DNA of 64,000 bases. Origin: Rhyacichthys aspro (taxonomy: Eukaryota; Chordata; Actinopteri; Gobiiformes; Rhyacichthyidae). The DNA lies in assembly GCA_036850595.1 (NCBI GenBank), contig CM072166.1, positions 12,387,758-12,451,757 on the forward strand, given 5' to 3'. Below, piece by piece: positions 22,446-34,142 of the stretch. The notes under the pieces are model-generated. The model was not told the origin of the DNA, made no database searches, and was given only the letters and a program-made list of their open reading frames with translations. The position numbers and the translations under genes were made by a program. Position 1 is the stretch's first letter. The number at the start of each line of letters is the position of its first letter.

Positions 22446-25183
22446 CATAGACCTGGCTCTAATAAAAATGCTTTTACTTTGGACTATTAGACAAAGAAAA
22501 CTGTTCAAACTTTTCAGTGTGAGACATTTGGCAGTGTGGCCTCGGTGAACAAAGTCTGACTGACCTTACAGTGGTTTCACATAGATTCCACCCCTCCTCT
22601 CTCTCAGCAGAGACCGAGGTTCCTCTCTCCAGGACCTCGCTGGAGGAGATGAAATCTGTCTCTAAGCCGCCTTGATCTCTGCTTCTGCCCCTTTGGTTCT
22701 CTCTTGTACCACCTCCCTCTGCTCTCTCTCTGTCTTTGGTCCAGGAAGTGCGCCGCTGTGAATCCCAGCTCGATATCTCCGCATCAGATCTGTCAGGATT
22801 TAGGCTTTATTGGTTTATGTGCGCTCACAACATGCAGAAAAACTATAATGCTTCGAGAGAATAGGCTAAAAACAGTTCTCCAAGATATGCTAATGGATCT
22901 GAGAACTCGTCTTGTCAGTCCCTCAGCAGTGTGGGTAAATTCTCTTAGAAAACGCATCTCTTTTCTCTCCGTAGCTGTCTTTAATGCATTACTGACAACG
23001 CCACATCACTTCTATGTCTCCCCCGTCACCTCCTGACATCTCCAAACCTCCAGCCCGGCCTTGAATTATTCATCCCATGCGCCTTCGCCAAACATAACAG
23101 ACAAGAAAAATTTGTTTATCTGCCGCGGCTCTCTTTCACTTCCTGTTATTGTCTTTCTTCTTCTGTCGTGTTGGCCTTTATTGGCGTGCAGTGTCACGGT
23201 GATTTGCTAAAGTGGATGTGACGGGCCGCGAGCCTTGTTCATGCCTCTTATAAAAGCCATACATTTGCCTCAATAGAATTTCCATTTCTTGCGCTTCTTC
23301 TTTTTTTGTCTGGGAGCACGGTCGGTGTTCATTTTCCTCGCCGTTATAATGTTTATTTGCTTGTTTTGTGGCTGATAAAATATGCAAATGGGAGCTCTTT
23401 GGAAAGCATAAGGTTCTCTGCGTTTCTTAATCAGCTCTGACCATTACATTACGTAAACAAAGAAATAACTATGTGTGTATGTGGTGCTTGACCCACCTCT
23501 AAGTGGCAAATTTTTCATCTTTCTCATGTATATTTTATTGCGCTCAGGGTGTTCCATAATAAACATAATTTCTGAACATGCACTGATCTTCTGAAGTGGT
23601 CAGTGACACAATGGACACAATGCTACAAATTTACAGCCTAATCTCCCATAGTGTCCAAGATGGCAGGCGTTTCATTTTCAGTGTAAAGTCTTTACTAGTG
23701 CAAGAAACCAAAGTCAATTTTACACTTCCTCAAAACAATAAAATAGCAAAACGTTATCTCTGATGGTGCGCTAAAGATTTCAATAATAACAGTGTCCTGT
23801 AATGGAATGCTTCAGACGTAATAGTCTTTAGCATTTCTGGTTAGCATTGTTCGATCACAGCGGATATAAACTGTCCAGGAAGTTAGCATCATGGGTTAGC
23901 GAAGTTAGGTTAGCCGAATGTGGCCAATACTTTTAACTGGATCTGTTCCATTTATTAAGGTTCTTTTTCAGTGTCTTGATGTATATTTTGCAAAACCCCT
24001 AATGTAATATTTGAAAAGCACTTGTACTACCATCATCGTACTACCAAAGGCGTATTGTAATCTGTGTACTAGCATGGCATTAGCTTAAGCGCGATACAAT
24101 TGCTAAGCTAATTGTTCAGATCATAATACCAAAAAGAAAGCTATTTTCCACTATCTCTTATTGTATTTTCACATACATTAACCTCAGTCAGTATATTTAT
24201 AAACGGTATGTTTTTCTTTCAATCAGTGCAACAAGCCTCGATTCAGGCTAACTACACAAACCAACTTCGCCCAATACACAGAACATTGCAGATTTCAGCA
24301 CAAACCACTGATGTAGGGCAGTAATGAATGGCCCTAGAGCAAGATTTTATAAGGTGCCCTAAATGTATTGAGGGCACTGACATCTTATACAAATTGCATA
24401 TAAACAATAATTACATTTCATATTGAATAATTATATTAATACAAAAAAATTAGGGTTAAATTGTGGAGTAAAGTAATAGGGTCAACAGTGTTTGGATTTT
24501 ACGAATAAGAATTTTGAATTAATTAATAATAATATATACCTGCAAAATGTAGCAGAACTTCCAGGTACATTATAGCAAGTTTCGAGAAGCATCATACTAC
24601 CATTTTATTTATCTTTACCACCTGGGTTTTATATCTTGTGTTTACTTACTGTTGGTGCCACACTATGTGTGGTGGCCTTTACAAGTGTATCTGAGGTGCT
24701 AGCATAAAAAAGGCAGCTGACAAGTGCAGAAAGCATTAAACAGTGTGGCCTGAACTCTCCTTACAACGAGCCAGATGTGCTTTATTCATTCTATCTTTTA
24801 TTCATAGCCGTGTCATCACCTCAAGAGCTCATCAGATTTGTTAATTAACATTTAGAACCCGCAGAATATGGCTGGTTTGATTTCAGTCCAGTCGGGCTAA
24901 GTCGCTAACAAAGCAAATGTCCTGTACGAGGTGTTATATGTGATAATCTAAAGACTCAAATATAGTTCCTTGTTGTCAGAGTCTCAAATGAAATAAAAGG
25001 TCAGAATGTGAAATGAAAGAAATGGGTTTTTTTTTGTGTGGGGAGTTAAATGCTTTGTTGGGATATGCTTTTAGCTCAGTTAAGCTCTAACTGTACACTT
25101 TTTGTCCCAGTTTACTGGCACAGAGGTTTGAACTATTGGTCCAAGGTAGATAGCATATAGCCTCAATTTAAAATAGAAAAGGA

Positions 25184-25380
25184 GAGCTAATGTTAAACCT
25201 AAGTTATGTTGCGTTAAATGCTAACAAACAAATAAGCTAACATTAAACCTGACTTGTGTGTATTGTTAAATGTTAACAAAGAGCTAACATTGAACCTGTG
25301 TGTTTAGCTGACGCTAAGTGCTAAAAAACCCCCCACAAAAGAGCTGGCATTAAACCTGACTTGTGTGTAGCATTAAATGC
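25184..25380 (+). repeat. Minisatellite with 47-63 bp degenerate units (about 4 copies)
   Basis: Four successive units begin GAGCTAAnnTTAAACCT, AGCTAACATTAAACCTGACT, GAGCTAACATTGAACCTG and GAGCTGGCATTAAACCTG at about 25184, 25234, 25281 and 25341. Each continues with a TGTGTG or similar tract and a GTTAAATGCTAACAAA-like end. Copies differ by substitutions and indels; unit 3 gained a C-run. No coding potential. Confidence 0.7.
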
Positions 25381-27174
25381 ATTTAGAGCAATTTTTTCTA
25401 ATTTGTTTACTTTACACTGCTCCAGCATCAGCCCAATTAAGAGAAAAATTCCAGCTAGACCAAGACATTTACATCATTAGAATAGTCAGACAATATTCAT
25501 AAATAGCTAGCTTTCTGATTAATGCATATGCTAATCAGAAGCTACATTAAATTAGGTGATAATTTACCATTTCATTCATTTTCCATTTAAAGTAACTGTG
25601 CATTGAGTGCAAACTACTCGACCTACCTCTGCTGATCCATACCAACGACGTAACAAAGACATCCACAACTGCACTTCCAAAAGCTGTCAAGATCCTGAAG
25701 CATTAAGTCAAAGGCAAAGGAGGATTTGCAACATTCCCTTATAATTCCTGTTAATCCAAACACTAACAGGACAGTAGGAAGATGACTTTAATTGAAGCAG
25801 AGGATGAAGCCAAGGATATCTAGTGTGGGAAAAGATATGTGGCTTAATTAGCATTGTTGCTAGCTGGAGTGTGCGTTGGATTGTGCAGTGCTGTTTGTGC
25901 ATGAGGCTTATTGTTGTCAAGTGTGTCTGTGTGGAAGCTGCCATCTCATCAGTCAGCGTCACTGTCATAAGAAGCATGTTTGATTGGATTTGCCCGTTTT
26001 AATCACTCTGTCTCTATTTTTTGCTCACGGCGGTTAAGTGCGTCCTCGTTAATTACAAGGACGGATTAAATGTGAATGTCAACATGTTAAAAGCATGTAG
26101 TTACATTCATACGCATAAATCTGGAGGCACCGTACTAAACATGCTAATCACATGTGTGTAAATAAATCTATTTTTGTAGGGAGCAGGATCAAGTGTGTCG
26201 ATGTGTTGTTGTTACACTGGTTGCTCTGCTAATCTTGGAAAAACTGGAACTGAACTACATTTCTAACTAAAAATATGGTTGTGATGATTTCGATTGACTT
26301 ATCGCTAGGCCCCGTCTTTGAACGCTGCCTGCCAATCACAGTTCTTGCAGCTACTCAATACACTTGTACACTTTGAACTCCTAAGAAAAACATCAGAAAT
26401 AGTGAATTATACGCAGTTTTACTCAGATTCCCATCACTAAAAACCCACTGGGGGTGATTTTGCAGACACACACTCATACAGCCCAAGCTTATACAGTGTC
26501 CGAGTGTCAAACAGCGCACAAACAGCAACCTTGTCTGTCAGCCTTGTTGTGCTTTCAAGTAAGACCTTGTTTCAAAGGCAAAGAAATGCTCCAGTAACTT
26601 CTGAAACGTGTCAAATACAACAGCGGCATGAACTGATTAGAAATTGTGTGAAAGACAAACAACACTATAGCTCATTTGTAATATGTCAGTCAACGGTGAA
26701 TGCCTATTGTTTCCTGCTCATTTTATGTTTTCTACAAGCTTTTCTTGTTTTTTTTCCCCCTTGATATGATCATTTCTATGTGTCACTTTTTTCTCACTTT
26801 TGACAGAGTACAAAGGACATTGAATGGAAGGAAACAATGAGTAAAACAACCTTTACATCAAAGCCTGCCTCTTTTGGGGAAAATCCATAGGTTGCCTATT
26901 TGCAAAAGCACACAAATTATTCCTTAAATTATTACTCTTTAACATACTAAAAAGTAGATTGTATCCCAGAGATACCTATAAATGAGGACAAATGAATCAC
27001 TTTTATAGACCCTGAAATTTGGAGGAAATATAAATATTGTTGCAGTGTGCCTTTAGCTTACACTGTCTTGGATATTTAACTTTCTGCCTAAAATGGTAAA
27101 GTAAGTTTGTTTATCCATTGAGACAACTATTAAACATACAGCCACTTCATTACTATGGTCAAATTGTTCTAGAT

Positions 27175-27640
27175 CAGTCTTTTTCAACCAGTGGTCTGGA
27201 AGATATTTCAGAGGGTACGTGGAATTATTTGATAATTTATTTACAAGATGATAAGACAATATTTGCGGTCATTTTATAAGACCATTGTTAAATTGGGTTA
27301 AGTGGAAATATAAGTTGTGACACAATACAATGCCAAAACAAACAAACGGCTAAAGATGGTGGACAAATGGCTCAAACGTCCCATTATGGTTGCTCTGGAA
27401 GGACAAACTGAAAAGGGAGGCCACATTTAAACACAGACAGTACAGTAAAAACTACATTTTGTATGGATTTACTTAAATGTTGGTGGATCCTCTAGGGCCT
27501 AAGTGTTTATTTTGTAGTGAAAAAGCACCAAAACTCGGGAAGTGTTGGCAAAACTGAAGACTTTAACAAACAAAAGCTGGTGGAAGGGGTACTCATTATT
27601 TGACACAATAGTTCAGGGGGTACACAAGACAAAAAGAGTC
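27175..27640 (+). mobile_element. Decayed hAT element with BED zinc-finger remnant
   Basis: Starts with CAGTCTTTTTCAACCAGTGG, an hAT-like terminus. Further in, the plus strand shows MVDKWLKRPI (27354-27383) and, after frameshifts, GPKCLFCSEKAPKLGK (about 27496-27543), which fits the CxxC half of the BED zinc finger and following residues in ZBED/SCAND3-like hAT transposases. Several stops and shifts separate these pieces. The right end is not defined and no target duplication was found. Confidence 0.5.
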
Positions 27641-27669
27641 GCTCCCACTGATAACCATTTTAATCCGTC

Positions 27670-27725
27670 CCCATCACCAATCACACATGGGGTTCCTCAA
27701 GGTTCTGTTTGGGGACTATCCATTG
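27670..27725 (+). mobile_element. LINE reverse-transcriptase fragment (GVPQGS motif)
   Basis: In the plus frame, ITHGVPQGSVWGL matches the conserved GVPQGSVLGP motif of non-LTR reverse transcriptases. Similarity fades quickly on both sides, so only a splinter remains, next to the hAT relic. The 107-residue open frame at 27542-27865 that contains it is not a gene. Confidence 0.55.
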
Positions 27726-30334
27726 CCAATGTCCATTGCCGATTCCATGAACAACCTCAGCGACTGCCAGCACCACAGATAATACGACTTGCTAATGAAA
27801 ATAATGCAGGGAAATGCCTCTTGGCGTTCCATATGATGCAAAGCACGTCGGCAGCCCTCACTTGACAACACCGTTAGCCTGCGTCTCGCCTAGTAATATT
27901 CCTCCACAGTTTACTGCTGGCTGAAATAGCTCCATTAGTGTTGAAGCCGCAGTAATGGCATGTAGATGGGCTGTCATAAACTGAAGCGAGCTACAAGTTG
28001 TGTGAGCGAGTGTTGACTGACACGCGGGAAGTCAAAACCTCTACCTGTCTTTATATTCGAGTGTGCTTATGAATAAATGAAGGAAACAAAAAGGTCTTCT
28101 TGCTACATGTAATTGCGGTGAGTGATCACAAGTGTGTTTTTGTTTACATGTGCGAATGAATGTGCGGGGTCTAGTCTCGGAGGATGGCAGGGGTTTTACA
28201 GACGTGCTGTTACTCCTTTAGGGGCCTCGAAAACAAAGGAAGGGCACTTTGAAGGGAAATGAACCAGCCTCTTATAATGAGAAGTCTATCTAACAGAAAG
28301 AATATGATGCATGCTTCTATCCAAGGCCCAACATTGATATTGATATTGTTGTACAGTAGAATAGAACAAAAATGAGTTGGTACTATTCAGAATGAGTCTA
28401 TTGACTTTGAATGGGGAGACGTTTCCTTCACATTATTTTGTATTTTGTACAATCAGAGAATGTTTACACATGTTAAACCCAAGGCCCCGGGGGCTAAATG
28501 TGGCCCATTGCAACGTTTTATGTGGACCTTCAATACATTTAGCAGGTAATATTTTTGGCACTAGGTTTTAGTAGGATTTAGATGGATTTGATTTTAGTTT
28601 GACACCACAAGCTTGTGCTGGGAATGAATGGTGACAAGACAAAGAACCTCAAACAAATTGTAACTATCTTACGACAAGTGTAATAACGAAAAATGCTTCT
28701 GGATGGTAGCACCTGCTAAAGCTAATGGTAGCTTAAGCTAGCCATAGACTGGCCTCAGCATCACACAAAAAGACACTGAACGGAGATGTGTGAAAGCTGA
28801 TTGATAAAAACAGCACTATTAAAGTTACGTATCATGAAGACAGTCAGATACTATTGTTTTTTGTCGTCTAGATGCCGACAGCTACTTTTTCTTCTTCTTT
28901 CTTCTTGATTGATTGATCCTCATAAAAACTTAGCTGTAGATTCTTTGTCTTGATGGCAGGATCTCCATTCTGAGGATTTGTGGATGTATATTCTCTGTCT
29001 GATAACATTAGCATGCCACAAGTAACAATTGGCATATAAAAAGAATAAAAATACATAAAAATGGGAAGTGTTGGCCTCAGTCACACTCACTCATACGTAC
29101 GTGTCCAAGAGTGCTTTATGAATCTATTGACTTTACTGTAAGGTGTGGGTTTATTTTTGGGTCTTTTTCAATCAGTGTGTAAGCATTAAGTTTTGGGTTT
29201 GTGACAATAGAAGAGCAGAGTTAGAGCTATAACTTTTCCAACAAATCCAAGCCTCAGTTGTTTATGTTATTTATTGCAATGTGTGAAAACTATTATATGC
29301 CTCCATCTGCTTTCTGCTAACTTTAATCTAACAAGAGCATTGTTGTGATCGCAGGGAATTGCAGGGGAGCAAGTCAAATTTGCAGCTCAGATGGACACAT
29401 TAAGCTGTATGGATTAAATAACCAAAACATTTTCCTCAATGGATTTATGTAGCTGCTCATAATATAATTTCCTCAACCCAGAAACAGACACAGTGGTGTA
29501 CCTGGGTGTCTCCGCTGACGCTTCACATCCTGCTCCTAAATAAAATCGTTGGGCCATTTTTAGTCGGCAGGTGGTCTCATGATGGGGAGGTGGTGTTCAT
29601 CAGCCAAACAAACTGTTGAAACAGTCCTCTACTTTAAGAGCGGCAGAGTGGGAGTTCAGTTGGTGGTGTGAACAACACTATTGTGGCTAAATGTCACAGG
29701 AGGCCTTCTGTTCCAGATCTGACTAATGAACGGATAAAGCACAAAGCGAACGCAGTACTTAAGAGCAGAAAAGCAGAGGTACAGGACTGAGAAGGTTTCT
29801 GACACATTCATGAAACTACTGTGCAGTGATCGATGTGTCTAAATGTTTTATGAACCAAGCAAAAATGTACTGACTTCTGCTTCTTTCACACAAATTCATG
29901 TTGAGATCTGAGATTGCTTGCTGCAGATTCACAGCTTTAATTGTGTGTTGCTGGATCCACTAAATGATTGTCAATGTTGCAACATTTCATTTTATGGTAG
30001 CACTTGGTTGTCTCATTCGGTAGATAAAAGTTGTGCATATTCACATCAACATAACACCCTGTGTCTGTCTTGGAAAAGTATACTTTTTGTGTCAGAAACC
30101 ACTCCCTAGTCCCTAACCCTGGCACACTACACAGTGCTGCACTATGCAGTGAACTCAATTAGCGAACAGTTTCAGACACTACACAACTGTGTTTCAGTTG
30201 TGGTGAGTCAAGAGACTGTGGCATAGACTACCTGCTGCTCCCTCTACAACTCAAGTATTATGCTCTATTACCTTTACCTAATTCTGACACCACTACAAAA
30301 TGGTGTAATCACGCCTTAGAAACCAATGGAAGGA

Positions 30335-30605
30335 TCCATTTTCATTCCATTATTTCCTGTTCCTACAAGAGCAGACAAACTGACCACTGCAGGAAGAGAA
30401 GCACACCCTTGATTCTTTTCAAGGGCACATTCTTGCACAAATGTTGAGGAAATTTACAAACTAAATTAAGTTTGTTTACATTTTTTGTTCATAGACATCA
30501 TAGGATGTCCCTGCTGGGCATTTTGGCTATTCACATGCTCTAACAAGAACAATTAAGAGGTGTGGAAATGCAGTGCTTTGGCCACCAAATGTCCCCAATG
30601 TATGA
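30335..30605 (+). repeat. Interspersed repeat, family A copy 2
   Basis: The left half matches 3457-3560. The right half contains TTGTTCATAGACATCA, matching TTGTTCACAGACATCA at 62969-62984 in copy 3, and CACCAAATGTCCCCA, a diverged form of the family's right end. The overlap links all three copies. Family unidentified. Confidence 0.5.
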
Positions 30606-31228
30606 CACTGTGGCTGCTGTACTTGAGTGACTGTTCACTTGCCTAGTTGCTACAAGCTTCAAAGATGAACTTTCATGTCATTTTTTTAGATGATCAAACT
30701 AAAGCTGGACCATTGTTGGGAGTTTCAGGGTAATGTCTTGACCCTCTGCAGTGTGTTTACTGGACTCCATAAATACAGATTTGTAAATTGTAGTGTGATA
30801 ATGGAATATATCAGTCAAAATGCTTCAGTGGTTGTTAGCATCACTAGCATGGCTGGCTGTCATGTTTTCTACTCCCAAAACGAAAACCTTTCTCCAAATA
30901 TGGTAATCATATCCGCTGGCCTACATCAAAACTAACCTGCAATTCAATGGGTAAAGACGTGTGGGTGTGAAGTGTGAAATTCCATCAATTCTGAGATGAG
31001 AAAAACCAGACAATTGTTATACAACAGGTGTCTACATTCCAATTGGCCATCCACATTCAACTCGTTCAGCTACATGCATACAGTTTCCTCCCATCTATTA
31101 TCTATTTGATTTATGTTGGACAGATAATGTTAAATGCATTTCTTTACGGTTAAATATTGAGATTGTTTGCAGCTGAATGCAACAATTGGAGTACACACGT
31201 CTTAAACTAACCAGCTGGGCTCAGTCAA

Positions 31229-31540
31229 GTGAGTTGTGCACTTTCTGACCCTGTGGAACAGCCGAATCCCCAAAACAAGCTGCAGTCTGGCGAGTGTGCT
31301 AGAAGCCTGATCTCCACCAGCGCCTCACCATCCCTTCCATCCAGCTCCCGGTCTGCCTGGCTGGCCGGGGGCCCAGAGGGCAGGGCGTTGGATGGATGGG
31401 CCTGTCGCCGCCGCTCTGCCGCCCAGATGGCCCACTCTGTCAGCCGGCTCAGCGCCAGGAGGGGAGGCACCCTGACGTCACCCCGCCAATGGATACGCCA
31501 ACTTTCATTTGCTTCCCCCGAACACCTGTGGACTGTGTGA
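31229..31540 (-). other. Isolated GC-rich island with open frames on both strands
   Basis: About 310 bases at well over 55% GC sit in AT-rich intergenic DNA. The minus strand is open for 130 codons (31225-31617), including LLALSRLTEWAIWAAERRRQ. The plus strand is open for 103 codons. On the minus strand a pyrimidine-rich run ending TTCACACAG precedes it like an acceptor, and GATG/GTGAGG inside looks like a donor. I do not recognise the protein. It could be an exon of an unknown gene, a repeat, or a regulatory island. A GAAGAAGAA microsatellite abuts it at about 31539-31556. Confidence 0.3.
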
Positions 31541-34099
31541 AGAAGAAGAAGAAGAACCGCTGTGTTGGGGTAATTATTTTGACACTGGCACACTTCATTG
31601 TGAGTATGAACGAACAATGGTAATGGTCACAGAGAACGGGCTGTAGAGTCCAGGAAAAGTCTCTCTGTTTGCTCATTTTAGTGGTTCACTTAATTTAATA
31701 TTTAATCAAATAAGCTCATTTAATTTTATGAACAGTACAGATGCCACAGTACAACCAAATGTCTAATATTGATAGTGATGCTGCCAATTCTGATATTTAG
31801 CCTGGCCGTCATCCTAATCCTTTTTCATTTCTATACAACAAATTAGTCTGGTCTCTATACATTAACAGTGGATTTCCTATGAGCAGTACCAACAGGTGCA
31901 GAAATAAAACCAATGGAATAAACTGAATAATGCATTTTACAGAGAAGACATTATTGTGAAGGGATTCAAGACCTATTTCACTTTGCAATGTGAATGGGTA
32001 TAGCTGACCAGGCCACCGATATTATAGCCCACAGTTTCACACAATTATCACAAATATTATAGTTTAATGTGAAAAGGAATACAGTGATGTGAAACTGTAG
32101 AAGGCTCATATTCATTAAAACCATTGCTAATGAGCAGATGTTAGCATTAGCAACAAGGTTTCACAGTAGAATATTTACATTTGGATAAAAATGCATCCAC
32201 TGATAAAACACTCTTATGGCTTTACATCACATTAACCATACATCTAATATTAGTCAAAGCATTTAAAATAAGTTCTAGTCCAGGAAGTCAATAAAACATA
32301 CCAATATGTACCCCATTGTTGTTTTACAATCTCTAAAGGATTAGCTTGGACAGGCTATCAACCCTTAGCAGGCAATTGATAATCAAATAAGGTTGTATGT
32401 GGTCATTTCGATATGAATAAATAGTTTGCATATGCTTAGGGAAAAATGTAATGCTACATTGTAATACAGGCTCCCTGGCTCCTCCTCCTTGGCTCCTGGG
32501 CAATGTCCACTCTGCTCAGTTCAATATGGTTTTAAATAAAGCATGAGATACTGTGAATGTACTCCCTACAACTGTGTTGAAAAGAGGAGCAACAGAAAAA
32601 AAAGTTTAGCCTTAGCAACAGGGCTATACTAGCTTGTTTTGGCTGATCCAACACTTTACATTTAAATTTATTACTTATCCTCATTAGACATCATTTTTAA
32701 CTTTCATAGAACCCTGTTGTATTTTTTTCAGTTTAATTCATCTAAAAGGGCATTGGCCAACCTTCAAGACTCATATTTCAGAAAAATAGCTTGATGAGTC
32801 TGAATCTGAATCCATTTATCTTGGCAATTTCCTGTGCAGAGCAGTCTAACACACTTAAGCAGATAATCATATCACTGATTTAACCGGATTTATGCTTTAA
32901 CTACATAAATCCATTCCCATTTTTATAAGGCTCTTAGTAATGTCATTGTTGACCACATAAATCTCCCTTAGACTTTAAGTCATTGGAGCGCACCAAACAA
33001 AAGTGGGTTTAAGTCCTCAGCCATTATATACAGAGAGAGAAGATTTATGTTGTGAAATGGCAATTTGAGTTGTATTTCACAAAGTATCTCAAAGGTCGGA
33101 GGGCTATGGGAATTCTCATAGGAGTAAGAACACATTAAGTATAAAGTATTTTGGAACTTAGAGAATCCTGATGCTATGTCCCTGAGTTCTTCGTACCCTT
33201 CTATTAGGTGTACAGAGATCCCATGTGTCCCAAGCCACATTGACTTTAAAAGCACACTTGTACATGAAAAAAACATCAGTGTAAAAGATTTCAGTCAAAA
33301 TGCTGGAAGGAGATGAAAGTGCTGTGGTGTAACTAGTTTGTAACCACTTCTTCTTCTGCTATTTTTTTCTTCTTCAAGGCCCTGGATCAATAAACAGGAA
33401 CTAGCTTTCATCTGTCGCAGTAGAATAACATGAACACAGAGCAAAGGCCACGACACTCACTTCAGAGTACGTCCAAGGCAGCAATTTGCACGGCCATTTT
33501 TGCTGACAATTTCAAACATAAGTCATTTTCAGTTAAAAATTACACGGACAGCAATTTTTACAAATCAATTTTATAGCAATATAATGGTCGACTAATCCAC
33601 AGCCAGACATAGAGGCTTGGCGTTTTAATGGAATTGTGACAGAATTGTCAGTATTTCGTTTATGCCTAGTTACACTCCACTACTGAGTTAGGCAGGTTTG
33701 AAGAGACACTGTGGTGTAAGAATACTTCAAAAAGTTTTACATTCACTTGTTTATTTTCAATCAATTTATAAAATCAAAGTAAATGAACAGAAAAAAATTA
33801 AATGAAATCATGGCTCCACTTTTCAAACTCTTAACACTAATTTCTGTTGCCCTTAGATGTATGTTTGGAGTTGCTCACATTTTGCAAACTGACAAATTTC
33901 ATTTTTTTAAACTTTTATTTATTTCTTTATGCTTACCTAAAACTTGGCACAGTACTGCACGTATTGTGGAGACAGGAAAGCAAAAATTTGTGTGAAATAT
34001 TTGAGTTTTTGGAGCTAGGCTTTTTCAAGGTTAAATAGTTCAGTATCAGGAGTGGGCTAAGTGGAATTCTTCTGTACTCAAGTTAAAATACTGTTACTC

Positions 34100-34142
<43 letters not shown>
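34100..34142 (+). repeat. AAT trinucleotide microsatellite
   Basis: About fourteen uninterrupted AAT units in intergenic sequence. Confidence 0.95.

Noticed and set aside
28460..28560. GGCCCCGGGGGCTAAATGTGGCCC motif like an hAT-family relic
   Set aside because: Suggestive, but too short and without termini or coding remnant, so not annotated as an element.
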